NCBI GenBank assembly: GCA_943737045.1
Contig: CALSFV010000045.1
Coordinates: 750,001-814,000 of the forward strand
DNA from: Parapristionchus giblindavisi
Lineage: Eukaryota > Nematoda > Chromadorea > Rhabditida > Diplogasteridae
Direction of reading: 5' to 3'
DNA: 64,000 nt
A program made the position numbers and the translations under genes. The notes under the pieces were generated by a model. The model searched no databases, was not told where the DNA came from, and saw only the letters and a list, made by a program, of their open reading frames with translations. Positions within the stretch are counted from its first letter, which is position 1, and each line of letters begins with the position of its first letter. Shown here in pieces: positions 10,916 through 24,520 of the stretch.

Positions 10916-11310
10916 AAAGTAGAGAATAAAATGAAAAAATTTTTTTTAAATTTTTTCGATCGAAAGTACAAGTCCGAAGCTGATAAAAATGAGCAAAAGT
11001 AAAATGTCTATAGGTGTACTCGAAACAACCACATCCTGACCTAGAAGAGCACATACTACCACTACACCACGCCGCCATGTTGTCAATGTTCTTTCAGGAA
11101 TGCCTTGTTTCATACACTTCTTGTCGCCTACACAGTGCGTTTTTTCTTCAAAAAATGAATAATTTTTTTCACAAACTTCAATTAATTATATAAAATCTGA
11201 AAGTGCATGGCTGCAGCTAATTTTTTGGTTCCTTCCATATATTACCTATACCTATCGAGGAAAAATAGTCTCGTTCAAAAGTCTCACTGAGACTAAAAAG
11301 ACTTCCCTTG
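10916..11310 (-). repeat. Right inverted-repeat arm of foldback element 1
   Basis: This is the reverse complement of 10114-10507, differing mainly by one A/T substitution in the TATATGG(A/T)AGG region and by run lengths in an A/T tract near 10935-10960. Confidence 0.9.
11005..11076 (-). pseudogene. tRNA-like segment in the right arm (mirror copy)
   Basis: This is the reverse complement of the left-arm tRNA-like segment: the A-box match (as CCACTACACCA) and the B-box match (as GTACTCGAAAC) are both present. Because the two copies face each other, pol III transcription from either would run into the loop and the opposite arm. Confidence 0.55.
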
Positions 11311-11313
11311 TGA
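11311..11313. other. Right copy of TGA target-site duplication of foldback element 1
   Basis: TGA directly follows the CCCTTG terminus and restores the satellite reading TGAGCTCTATC. It matches the TGA at 10111-10113. Confidence 0.75.
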
Positions 11314-14300
11314 GCTCTATCTTATTCAGAATTTTTTGCTCTTTCACCCAGTATATCACACGATGGGTTATCTTTGTAATTTTTTGTCTCATAACCTGTT
11401 TTCTTCTTATCAGAGTGAAAGTTACTTTTGTACTTCGGTCAATGTAGCAGGTGTGAAAGCTTATATATCGACGTGAACTGAGCTCTATCTTATTCAGAAT
11501 TTTTTGCTCTTTCAAATGATATATAACAACATGGGTGTTGCTGAAAATCTATCTTGTCATGAATTATTTTGAGCCAAAATGTACACTTCGGTCAATGTAG
11601 CAGGTGTGAAAGCTTATAGATCGACGTGAACTGAGCAATATCTTATTCAGAATTTTTTGCTCTTTCAAATGATGTATAACAACATGGGTGTTGCTGAAAA
11701 TCTATCTTGTCATGAATTATTTTGAGCCAAAATGTACACTTCGGTCAATGTAGCAGGTGTGAATGCTTATAGATCGACGTGAACTGAGCAATATCTTATT
11801 CAGAATTTTTTTGCTCTTTCAAATGATATATAACAACATGGGTGTTGCTGAAAATCTATCTTGTCATGAATTATTTTGAGCCAAAATGTACACTTCGGTC
11901 AATGTAGCAGGTGTGAAAGCTTATAGATCGGCGTGAACAGAGCTCTATCTTATTCAGAATTTTTTGCTCTTTCACCCATTATATCACACTATGGGTTATC
12001 TTTGTAATTTTTTGTCTCATAACCTGTTTTGTTCTTATCAGAGTGAAAGTTACTTTTGTACTTCGGTCAATGTAGCAGGTGTGAAAGCTTATATATCGAC
12101 GTCAACTGAGCTCTATCTTATTCAGAATTTTTTGCTCTTTCAAATGATGTATAACAACATGGGTGATGCTGAAAATCTATCTTGTCATGAATTATTTTGA
12201 GCCAAAATGTACACTTCGGTCAATGTAGCAGGTGTGAAAGCTTATAGATCGACGTGAACTGAGCTATATCTCATTCAGAATTTTTTGCTCTTTCAAATGA
12301 TATATAACAACATGGGTGATGCTGAAAATCTATCTTGTCATGAATTATATTGAGCCAAAATGTACACTTCGGTGAATGTAGCAGGTGTGAAAGCTTATAG
12401 ATCGACGTGAACAGAGCTCTATCTTATTCAGAATTTTTTGCTCTTTCACCCAGTATATCACACGATGGGTTATCTTTGTAATTTTTTGTCTCATAACCTG
12501 TTTTGTTCTTATCAGAGTGAAAGTTACTTTTGTACTTCGGTCAATGTAGCAGGTGTGAAAGCTTATATATCGACGTGAACTGAGCTCTATCTTATTCAGA
12601 ATTTTTTGCTCTTTCAAATGATATATAACAACATGGGTGTTGCTGAAAATCTATCTTGTCATGAATTATTTTGAGCCAAAATGTACACTTCGGTCAATGT
12701 AGCAGGTGTGAAAGCTTATAGATCGACGTGAACTGAGCAATATCTTATTCAGAATTTTTTGCTCTTTCAAATGATGTATAACAACATGGGTGTTGCTGAA
12801 AATCTATCTTGTCATGAATTATTTTGAGCCAAAATGTACACTTCGGTCAATGTAGCAGGTGTGAAAGCTTATAGATCGACGTGAACAGAGCTCTATCTTA
12901 TTCAGAATTTTTTGCTCTTTCACCCAGTATATCATACGATGGGTTATCTTTGTAATTTTTTGTCTCATAACCTGTTTTGTTCTTATCAGAGTGAAAGTTA
13001 CTTTTGTACTTCGGTCAATGTAGCAGGTGTGAAAGCTTATATATCGACGTGAACTGAGCTCTATCTTATTCAGAATTTTTTGCTCTTTCAAATGATATAT
13101 AACAACATGGGTGTTGCTGAAAATCTATCTTGTCATGAATTATTTTGAGCCAAAATGTACACTTCGGTCAATGTAGCAGGTGTGAAAGCTTATATATCGA
13201 CGTGAACTGAGCTCTATCTTATTCAGAATTTTTTGCTCTTTCACCCAGTATATCACACGATGGGTTATCTTTGTAATTTTTTGTCTCATAACCTGTTTTC
13301 TTCTTATCAGAGTGAAAGTTACTTTTGTACTTCGGTCAATGTAGCAGGTGTGAAAGCTTATATATCGACGTGAACTGAGCTCTATCTTATTCAGAATTTT
13401 TTGCTCTTTCAAATGATATATAACAACATGGGTGTTGCTGAAAATCTATCTTGTCATGAATTATTTTGAGCCAAAATGTACACTTCGGTCAATGTAGCAG
13501 GTGTGAAAGCTTATAGATCGACGTGAACTGAGCAATATCTTATTCAGAATTTTTTGCTCTTTCAAATGATGTATAACAACATGGGTGTTGCTGAAAATCT
13601 ATCTTGTCATGAATTATTTTGAGCCAAAATGTACACTTCGGTCAATGTAGCAGGTGTGAAAGCTTATAGATCGACGTGAACTGAGCAATATCTTATTCAG
13701 AATTTTTTGCTCTTTCAAATGATGTATAACAACATGGGTGTTGCTGAAAATCTATCTTGTCATGAATTATTTTGAGCCAAAATGTACACTTCGGTCAATG
13801 TAGCAGGTGTGAAAGCTTATAGATCGACGTGAACAGAGCTCTATCTTATTCAGAATTTTTTGCTCTTTCACCCAGTATATCATACGATGGGTTATCTTTG
13901 TAATTTTTTGTCTCATAACCTGTTTTGTTCTTATCAGAGTGAAAGTTACTTTTGTACTTCGGTCAATGTAGCAGGTGTGAAAGCTTATATATCGACGTGA
14001 ACTGAGCTCTATCTTATTCAGAATTTTTTGCTCTTTCAAATGATATATAACAACATGGGTGTTGCTGAAAATCTATCTTGTCATGAATTATTTTGAGCCA
14101 AAATGTACACTTCGGTCAATGTAGCAGGTGTGAAAGCTTATATATCGACGTGAACTGAGCTCTATCTTATTCAGAATTTTTTGCTCTTTCACCCAGTATA
14201 TCACACGATGGGTTATCTTTGTAATTTTTTGTCTCATAACCTGTTTTCTTCTTATCAGAGTGAAAGTTACTTTTGTACTTCGGTCAATGTAGCAGGTGTG

Positions 14301-17300
14301 AAAGCTTATATATCGACGTGAACTGAGCTCTATCTTATTCAGAATTTTTTGCTCTTTCAAATGATATATAACAACATGGGTGTTGCTGAAAATCTATCTT
14401 GTCATGAATTATTTTGAGCCAAAATGTACACTTCGGTCAATGTAGCAGGTGTGAAAGCTTATAGATCGACGTGAACTGAGCAATATCTTATTCAGAATTT
14501 TTTGCTCTTTCAAATGATGTATAACAACATGGGTGTTGCTGAAAATCTATCTTGTCATGAATTATTTTGAGCCAAAATGTACACTTCGGTCAATGTAGCA
14601 GGTGTGAATGCTTATAGATCGACGTGAACTGAGCAATATCTTATTCAGAATTTTTTTGCTCTTTCAAATGATATATAACAACATGGGTGTTGCTGAAAAT
14701 CTATCTTGTCATGAATTATTTTGAGCCAAAATGTACACTTCGGTCAATGTAGCAGGTGTGAAAGCTTATAGATCGGCGTGAACAGAGCTCTATCTTATTC
14801 AGAATTTTTTGCTCTTTCACCCATTATATCACACTATGGGTTATCTTTGTAATTTTTTGTCTCATAACCTGTTTTGTTCTTATCAGAGTGAAAGTTACTT
14901 TTGTACTTCGGTCAATGTAGCAGGTGTGAAAGCTTATATATCGACGTCAACTGAGCTCTATCTTATTCAGAATTTTTTGCTCTTTCAAATGATATATAAC
15001 AACATGGGTGTTGCTGAAAATCTATCTTGTCATGAATTATTTTGAGCCAAAATGTACACTTCGGTCAATGTAGCAGGTGTGAAAGCTTATAGATCGACGT
15101 GAACAGAGCTCTATCTTATTCAGAATTTTTTGCTCTTTCACCCAGTATATCATACGATGGGTTATCTTTGTAATTTTTTGTCTCATAACCTGTTTTGTTC
15201 TTATCAGAGTGAAAGTTACTTTTGTACTTCGGTCAATGTAGCAGGTGTGAAAGCTTATATATCGACGTGAACTGAGCTCTATCTTATTCAGAATTTTTTG
15301 CTCTTTCAAATGATATATAACAACATGGGTGTTGCTGAAAATCTATCTTGTCATGAATTATTTTGAGCCAAAATGTACACTTCGGTCAATGTAGCAGGTG
15401 TGAAAGCTTATATATCGACGTGAACTGAGCTCTATCTTATTCAGAATTTTTTGCTCTTTCACCCAGTATATCACACGATGGGTTATCTTTGTAATTTTTT
15501 GTCTCATAACCTGTTTTCTTCTTATCAGAGTGAAAGTTACTTTTGTACTTCGGTCAATGTAGCAGGTGTGAAAGCTTATAGATCGACGTGAACTGAGCAA
15601 TATCTTATTCAGAATTTTTTGCTCTTTCAAATGATGTATAACAACATGGGTGTTGCTGAAAATCTATCTTGTCATGAATTATTTTGAGCCAAAATGTACA
15701 CTTCGGTCAATGTAGCAGGTGTGAATGCTTATAGATCGACGTGAACTGAGCAATATCTTATTCAGAATTTTTTTGCTCTTTCAAATGATATATAACAACA
15801 TGGGTGTTGCTGAAAATCTATCTTGTCATGAATTATTTTGAGCCAAAATGTACACTTCGGTCAATGTAGCAGGTGTGAAAGCTTATAGATCGGCGTGAAC
15901 AGAGCTCTATCTTATTCAGAATTTTTTGCTCTTTCACCCATTATATCACACTATGGGTTATCTTTGTAATTTTTTGTCTCATAACCTGTTTTGTTCTTAT
16001 CAGAGTGAAAGTTACTTTTGTACTTCGGTCAATGTAGCAGGTGTGAAAGCTTATATATCGACGTCAACTGAGCTCTATCTTATTCAGAATTTTTTGCTCT
16101 TTCAAATGATATATAACAACATGGGTGTTGCTGAAAATCTATCTTGTCATGAATTATTTTGAGCCAAAATGTACACTTCGGTCAATGTAGCAGGTGTGAA
16201 AGCTTATAGATCGACGTGAACAGAGCTCTATCTTATTCAGAATTTTTTGCTCTTTCACCCAGTATATCATACGATGGGTTATCTTTGTAATTTTTTGTCT
16301 CATAACCTGTTTTGTTCTTATCAGAGTGAAAGTTACTTTTGTACTTCGGTCAATGTAGCAGGTGTGAAAGCTTATATATCGACGTGAACTGAGCTCTATC
16401 TTATTCAGAATTTTTTGCTCTTTCAAATGATATATAACAACATGGGTGTTGCTGAAAATCTATCTTGTCATGAATTATTTTGAGCCAAAATGTACACTTC
16501 GGTCAATGTAGCAGGTGTGAAAGCTTATATATCGACGTGAACTGAGCTCTATCTTATTCAGAATTTTTTGCTCTTTCACCCAGTATATCACACGATGGGT
16601 TATCTTTGTAATTTTTTGTCTCATAACCTGTTTTCTTCTTATCAGAGTGAAAGTTACTTTTGTACTTCGGTCAATGTAGCAGGTGTGAAAGCTTATATAT
16701 CGACGTGAACTGAGCTCTATCTTATTCAGAATTTTTTGCTCTTTCAAATGATATATAACAACATGGGTGTTGCTGAAAATCTATCTTGTCATGAATTATT
16801 TTGAGCCAAAATGTACACTTCGGTCAATGTAGCAGGTGTGAAAGCTTATAGATCGACGTGAACTGAGCAATATCTTATTCAGAATTTTTTGCTCTTTCAA
16901 ATGATGTATAACAACATGGGTGTTGCTGAAAATCTATCTTGTCATGAATTATTTTGAGCCAAAATGTACACTTCGGTCAATGTAGCAGGTGTGAATGCTT
17001 ATAGATCGACGTGAACTGAGCAATATCTTATTCAGAATTTTTTTGCTCTTTCAAATGATATATAACAACATGGGTGTTGCTGAAAATCTATCTTGTCATG
17101 AATTATTTTGAGCCAAAATGTACACTTCGGTCAATGTAGCAGGTGTGAATGCTTATAGATCGACGTGAACTGAGCAATATCTTATTCAGAATTTTTTGCT
17201 CTTTCAAATGATGTATAACAACATGGGTGATGCTGAAAATCTATCTTGTCATGAATTATTTTGAGCCAAAATGTACACTTCGGTCAATGTAGCAGGTGTG

Positions 17301-20121
17301 AAAGCTTATAGATCGACGTGAACTGAGCTATATCTCATTCAGAATTTTTTGCTCTTTCAAATGATATATAACAACATGGGTGATGCTGAAAATCTATCTT
17401 GTCATGAATTATTTTGAGCCAAAATGTACACTTCGGTGAATGTAGCAGGTGTGAAAGCTTATAGATCGACGTGAACAGAGCTCTATCTTATTCAGAATTT
17501 TTTGCTCTTTCACCCAGTATATCACACGATGGGTTATCTTTGTAATTTTTTGTCTCATAACCTGTTTTGTTCTTATCAGAGTGAAAGTTACTTTTGTACT
17601 TCGGTCAATGTAGCAGGTGTGAAAGCTTATATATCGACGTGAACTGAGCTCTATCTTATTCAGAATTTTTTGCTCTTTCAAATGATATATAACAACATGG
17701 GTGTTGCTGAAAATCTATCTTGTCATGAATTATTTTGAGCCAAAATGTACACTTCGGTCAATGTAGCAGGTGTGAAAGCTTATAGATCGACGTGAACTGA
17801 GCAATATCTTATTCAGAATTTTTTGCTCTTTCAAATGATGTATAACAACATGGGTGTTGCTGAAAATCTATCTTGTCATGAATTATTTTGAGCCAAAATG
17901 TACACTTCGGTCAATGTAGCAGGTGTGAAAGCTTATAGATCGACGTGAACAGAGCTCTATCTTATTCAGAATTTTTTGCTCTTTCACCCAGTATATCATA
18001 CGATGGGTTATCTTTGTAATTTTTTGTCTCATAACCTGTTTTGTTCTTATCAGAGTGAAAGTTACTTTTGTACTTCGGTCAATGTAGCAGGTGTGAAAGC
18101 TTATAGATCGACGTGAACTGAGCTATATCTCATTCAGAATTTTTTGCTCTTTCAAATGATATATAACAACATGGGTGATGCTGAAAATCTATCTTGTCAT
18201 GAATTATTTTGAGCCAAAATGTACACTTCGGTGAATGTAGCAGGTGTGAAAGCTTATAGATCGACGTGAACAGAGCTCTATCTTATTCAGAATTTTTTGC
18301 TCTTTCACCCAGTATATCACACGATGGGTTATCTTTGTAATTTTTTGTCTCATAACCTGTTTTGTTCTTATCAGAGTGAAAGTTACTTTTGTACTTCGGT
18401 CAATGTAGCAGGTGTGAAAGCTTATATATCGACGTGAACTGAGCTCTATCTTATTCAGAATTTTTTGCTCTTTCAAATGATATATAACAACATGGGTGTT
18501 GCTGAAAATCTATCTTGTCATGAATTATTTTGAGCCAAAATGTACACTTCGGTCAATGTAGCAGGTGTGAAAGCTTATAGATCGACGTGAACTGAGCAAT
18601 ATCTTATTCAGAATTTTTTGCTCTTTCAAATGATGTATAACAACATGGGTGTTGCTGAAAATCTATCTTGTCATGAATTATTTTGAGCCAAAATGTACAC
18701 TTCGGTCAATGTAGCAGGTGTGAAAGCTTATAGATCGACGTGAACAGAGCTCTATCTTATTCAGAATTTTTTGCTCTTTCACCCAGTATATCATACGATG
18801 GGTTATCTTTGTAATTTTTTGTCTCATAACCTGTTTTGTTCTTATCAGAGTGAAAGTTACTTTTGTACTTCGGTCAATGTAGCAGGTGTGAAAGCTTATA
18901 TATCGACGTGAACTGAGCTCTATCTTATTCAGAATTTTTTGCTCTTTCAAATGATATATAACAACATGGGTGTTGCTGAAAATCTATCTTGTCATGAATT
19001 ATTTTGAGCCAAAATGTACACTTCGGTCAATGTAGCAGGTGTGAAAGCTTATATATCGACGTGAACTGAGCTCTATCTTATTCAGAATTTTTTGCTCTTT
19101 CACCCAGTATATCACACGATGGGTTATCTTTGTAATTTTTTGTCTCATAACCTGTTTTCTTCTTATCAGAGTGAAAGTTACTTTTGTACTTCGGTCAATG
19201 TAGCAGGTGTGAAAGCTTATATATCGACGTGAACTGAGCTCTATCTTATTCAGAATTTTTTGCTCTTTCAAATGATATATAACAACATGGGTGTTGCTGA
19301 AAATCTATCTTGTCATGAATTATTTTGAGCCAAAATGTACACTTCGGTCAATGTAGCAGGTGTGAAAGCTTATAGATCGACGTGAACTGAGCAATATCTT
19401 ATTCAGAATTTTTTGCTCTTTCAAATCATGTATAACAACATGGGTGTTGCTGAAAATCTATCTTGTCATGAATTATTTTGAGCCAAAATGTACACTTCGG
19501 TCAATGTAGCAGGTGTGAATGCTTATAGATCGACGTGAACTGAGCAATATCTTATTCAGAATTTTTTTGCTCTTTCAAATGATATATAACAACATGGGTG
19601 TTGCTGAAAATCTATCTTGTCATGAATTATTTTGAGCCAAAATGTACACTTCGGTCAATGTAGCAGGTGTGAATGCTTATAGATCGACGTGAACTGAGCA
19701 ATATCTTATTCAGAATTTTTTGCTCTTTCAAATGATGTATAACAACATGGGTGATGCTGAAAATCTATCTTGTCATGAATTATTTTGAGCCAAAATGTAC
19801 ACTTCGGTCAATGTAGCAGGTGTGAAAGCTTATAGATCGACGTGAACTGAGCTATATCTCATTCAGAATTTTTTGCTCTTTCAAATAATATATAACAACA
19901 TGGGTGATGCTGAAAATCTATCTTGTCATGAATTATTTTGAGCCAAAATGTACACTTCGGTGAATGTAGCAGGTGTGAAAGCTTATAGATCGACGTGAAC
20001 AGAGCTCTATCTTATTCAGAATTTTTTGCTCTTTCACCCAGTATATCACACGATGGGTTATCTTTGTAATTTTTTGTCTCATAACCTGTTTTGTTCTTAT
20101 CAGAGTGAAAGTTACTTTTGT
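11311..20121. repeat. Satellite array, irregular A / A+B zone continuing right of foldback element 1
   Basis: Same monomers and orientation as block 1. Long-range duplications are visible. The pattern around 7.8-10.0 kb recurs at about 15.9-18.1 kb (constant offset 8161), and 16.2-18.1 kb recurs at 18.7-20.4 kb (offset 2524). The rare TTATATTGAGCC variant at about 9.25 kb reappears at about 12.35 kb (offset 3097), on the other side of the foldback insertion. No genes are seen. Confidence 0.95.
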
Positions 20122-21345
20122 ACTTCGGTCAATGTAGCAGGTGTGAAAGCTTATATATCGACGTGAACTGAGCTCTATCTTATTCAGAATTTTTTGCTCT
20201 TTCAAATGATATATAACAACATGGGTGTTGCTGAAAATCTATCTTGTCATGAATTATTTTGAGCCAAAATGTACACTTCGGTCAATGTAGCAGGTGTGAA
20301 AGCTTATAGATCGACGTGAACTGAGCAATATCTTATTCAGAATTTTTTGCTCTTTCAAATGATGTATAACAACATGGGTGTTGCTGAAAATCTATCTTGT
20401 CATGAATTATTTTGAGCCAAAATGTACACTTCGGTTAATGTAGCAGGTGTGAATGCTTATAGATCGACGTGAACTGAGCAATATCTTATTCAGAATTTTT
20501 TGCTCTTTCAAATGATGTATAACAACATGGGTGTTGCTGAAAATCTATCTTGTCATGAATTATTTTGAGCCAAAATGTACACTTCGGTCAATGTAGCAGG
20601 TGTGAAAGCTTATAGATCGACGTGAACTGAGCTATATCTCATTCAGAATTTTTTGCTCTTTCAAATGATATATAACAACATGGGTGTTGCTGAAAATCTA
20701 TCTTTTCATGAATTATTTTGAGCCAAAATGTACACTTCGGTCAATGTAGCAGGTGTGAATGCTTATAGATCGACGTGAACTGAGCAATATCTTATTCAGA
20801 ATTTTTTGCTCTTTCAAATGATGTATAACAACATGGGTGATGCTGAAAATCTATCTTGTCATGAATTATTTTGAGCCAAAATGTACACTTCGGTCAATGT
20901 AGCAGGTGTGAAAGCTTATAGATCGACGTGAACTGAGCTATATCTCATTCAGAATTTTTTGCTCTTTCAAATGATATATAACAACATGGGTGATGCTGAA
21001 AATCTATCTTGTCATGAATTATTTTGAGCCAAAATGTACACTTCGGTGAATGTAGCAGGTGTGAAAGCTTATAGATCGACGTGAACAGAGCTCTATCTTA
21101 TTCAGAATTTTTTGCTCTTTCAAATGATATATAACAACATGGGTGTTGCTGAAAATCTATCTTGTCATGAATTATTTTGAGCCAAAATGTACACTTCGGT
21201 CAATGTAGCAGGTGTGAAAGCATATAGATCGACGTGAACTGAGCTATATCTCATTCAGAATTTTTTGCTCTTTCAAATGATATATAACAACATGGGTGAT
21301 GCTGAAAATCTCTCTTGTCATGAATTATTTTGAGCCAAAATGTAC
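20122..21345. repeat. Run of eight consecutive type-A monomers
   Basis: Successive GAGCC landmarks at 20261, 20414, 20567, 20720, 20873, 21026, 21179 and 21332 are all exactly 153 bp apart, with no B block between. This is the longest pure-A stretch I found. One monomer has lost the HindIII site (GCATAT in place of GCTTAT near 21221). Confidence 0.9.
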
Positions 21346-24300
21346 ACTTCGGTCAATGTAGCAGGTGTGAAAGCTTATAGATCGGCGTGAACAGAGCTCT
21401 ATCTTATTCAGAATTTTTTTGCTCTTTCACCCAATATATCACACTATGGGTTATCTTTGTAATTTTTTGTCTCATAACCTGTTTTGTTCTTATCAGAGTG
21501 AAAGTTACTTTTGTACTTCGGTCAATGTAGCAGGTGTGAAAGCTTATATATCGACGTCAACTGAGCTCTATCTTATTCAGAATTTTTTGCTCTTTCAAAT
21601 GATATATAACAACATGGGTGTTGCTGAAAATCTATCTTGTCATGAATTATTTTGAGCCAAAATGTACACTTCGGTCAATGTAGCAGGTGTGAAAGCTTAT
21701 AGATCGGCGTGAACAGAGCTCTATCTTATTCAGAATTTTTTTGCTCTTTCACCCAATATATCACACTATGGGTTATCTTTGTAATTTTTTGTCTCATAAC
21801 CTGTTTTGTTCTTATCAGAGTGAAAGTTACTTTTGTACTTCGGTCAATGTAGCAGGTGTGAAAGCTTATATATCGACGTCAACTGAGCTCTATCTTATTC
21901 AGAATTTTTTGCTCTTTCAAATGATATATAACAACATGGGTGTTGCTGAAAATCTATCTTGTCATGAATTATTTTGAGCCAAAATGTACACTTCGGTCAA
22001 TGTAGCAGGTGTGAAAGCTTATAGATCGACGTGAACAGAGCTCTATCTTATTCAGAATTTTTTGCTCTTTCACCCAGTATATCATACGATGGGTTATCTT
22101 TGTAATTTTTTGTCTCATAACCTGTTTTGTTCTTATCAGAGTGAAAGTTACTTTTGTACTTCGGTCAATGTAGCAGGTGTGAAAGCTTATATATCGACGT
22201 CAACTGAGCTCTATCTTATTCAGAATTTTTTGCTCTTTCAAATGATATATAACAACATGGGTGTTGCTGAAAATCTATCTTGTCATGAATTATTTTGAGC
22301 CAAAATGTACACTTCGGTCAATGTAGCAGGTGTGAAAGCTTATAGATCGACGTGAACAGAGCTCTATCTTATTCAGAATTTTTTGCTCTTTCACCCAGTA
22401 TATCATACGATGGGTTATCTTTGTAATTTTTTGTCTCATAACCTGTTTTGTTCTTATCAGAGTGAAAGTTACTTTTGTACTTCGGTCAATGTAGCAGGTG
22501 TGAAAGCTTATATATCGACGTGAACTGAGCTCTATCTTATTCAGAATTTTTTGCTCTTTCAAATGATATATAACAACATGGGTGTTGCTGAAAATCTATC
22601 TTGTCATGAATTATTTTGAGCCAAAATGTACACTTCGGTCAATGTAGCAGGTGTGAAAGCTTATATATCGACGTGAACTGAGCTCTATCTTATTCAGAAT
22701 TTTTTGCTCTTTCACCCAGTATATCACACGATGGGTTATCTTTGTAATTTTTTGTCTCATAACCTGTTTTCTTCTTATCAGAGTGAAAGTTACTTTTGTA
22801 CTTCGGTCAATGTAGCAGGTGTGAAAGCTTATATATCGACGTGAACTGAGCTCTATCTTATTCTGAATTTTTTGCTCTTTCAAATGATATATAACAACAT
22901 GGGTGTTGCTGAAAATCTATCTTGTCATGAATTATTTTGAGCCAAAATGTACACTTCGGTCAATGTAGCAGGTGTGAAAGCTTATATATCGACGTGAACT
23001 GAGCTTTATCTTATTCAGAATTTTTTGCTCTTTCAAATGATATATAACAACATGGGTGTTGCTGAAAATCTATCTTGTCATGAATTATTTTGAGCCAAAT
23101 GTACACTTCGGTCAATGTAGCAGGTGTGAAAGCTTATAGATCGGCGTGAAAAGAGCTCTATCTTATTCAGAATTTTTTGCTCTTTCACCCAGTATATCAC
23201 ACGATGGGTTATCTTTGTAATTTTTTGTCTCATAACCTGTTTTGTTCTTATCAGAGTGAAAGTTACTTTTGTACTTCGGTCAATGTAGCAGGTGTGAAAG
23301 CTTATATATCGACGTCAACTGAGCTATATCTTATTCAGAATTTTTTGCTCTTTCAAATGATATATAACAACATGGGTGTTGCTGAAAATCTATCTTGTCA
23401 TGAATTATTTTGAGCCAAAATGTAAACTTCGGTCAATGTAGCAGGTGTGAAAGCTTATATAGCGACGTGAACTGAGCTCTATCTTATTCAGAATTTTTTG
23501 CTCTTTCACCCAGTATATCACACGATGGGTTATCTTTGTAATTTTTTGTCTCATAACCTGTTTTGTTCTTATCAGAGTGAAAGTTACTTTTGTACTTCGG
23601 TCAATGTAGCAGGTGTGAAAGCTTATATATCGACGTGAACTGAGCTCTATCTTATTCAGAATTTTTTGCTCTTTCAAATGATATATAACAACATGGGTGT
23701 TGCTGAAAATCTATCTTGTCATGAATTATTTTGAGCCAAAATGTAAACTTCGGTCAATGTAGCAGGTGTGAAAGCTTATATAGCGACGTGAACTGAGCTC
23801 TATCTTATTCAGAATTTTTTGCTCTTTCACCCAGTATATCACACGATGGGTTATCTTTGTAATTTTTTGTCTCATAACCTGTTTTGTTCTTATCAGAGTG
23901 AAAGTTACTTTTGTACTTCGGTCAATGTAGCAGGTGTGAAAGCTTATATATCGACGTGAACTGAGCTCTATCTTATTCAGAATTTTTTGCTCTTTCAAAT
24001 GATATATAAAAACATGGGTGTTGCTGAAAATCTATCTTTTCATGAATTATTTTGAGCCAAAATGTAAACTTCGGTCAATGTAGCAGGTGTGAAAGCTTAT
24101 ATAGTGACGTGAACTGAGCTCTATCTTATTCAGAATTTTTTGCTCTTTCACCCAGTATATCACACGATGGGTTATCTTTGTAATTTTTTGTCTCATAACC
24201 TGTTTTGTTCTTATCAGAGTGAAAGTTACTTTTGTACTTCGGTCAATGTAGCAGGTGTGAAAGCTTATATATCGACGTGAACTGAGCTCTATCTTATTCA

Positions 24301-24520
24301 GAATTTTTTGCTCTTTCAAATGATATATAACAACATGGGTGTTGCTGAAAATCTATCTTGTCATGAATTATTTTGAGCCAAAATGTACACTTCGGTCAAT
24401 GTAGCAGGTGTGAAAGCTTATAGTTCGACGTGAACTGAGCAATATCTTATTCAGAATTTTTTGCTCTTTCAAATGATGTATAACAACATGGGTGTTGCTG
24501 AAAATCTATCTTGTCATGAA
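21346..24520. repeat. Satellite array, dimer-dominated transition zone
   Basis: This zone is mostly 321/322-bp A+B dimers. Two adjacent near-identical 322-bp copies with a T7 tract and a CCCAATATATC variant start at about 21.42 and 21.74 kb. Three further 321-bp repeats at 23.4, 23.7 and 24.0 kb carry the linked GTAAACTTCGG and ATAGCGACG (or ATAGTGACG) variants. The one-base deletion GAGCCAAATG is first seen here, near 23.09 kb. Confidence 0.9.

Larger units (their letters stand above)
10114..11310. mobile_element. Foldback/TIR DNA element 1 inserted in the satellite (1197 bp)
   Basis: The element begins CAAGGGAAGTCTTTTTAGTC and ends with the exact reverse complement. It interrupts a single satellite monomer between GAACTGA and TGAGCTC, giving a 3-bp TGA duplication. 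Arms of about 394 bp flank a loop of about 408 bp. The arms differ by about one substitution (near 10180) plus length changes in an A/T tract, so they are more than 99% identical. A short inner hairpin (GTCTC-AGT-GAGAC at 10131-10143) lies near each end. Each arm carries a tRNA-like segment. No transposase is recognisable, so this looks non-autonomous. A 3-bp duplication is known for CACTA, Harbinger and some other superfamilies, but the termini do not let me assign one. Confidence 0.85.

Noticed and set aside
10311..11078. Open frames of 126, 60 and 74 codons in foldback element 1
   Set aside because: They run across the tRNA-like segment and arm/loop boundaries and show no domain. The minus-strand frame is the mirror of the plus arm.
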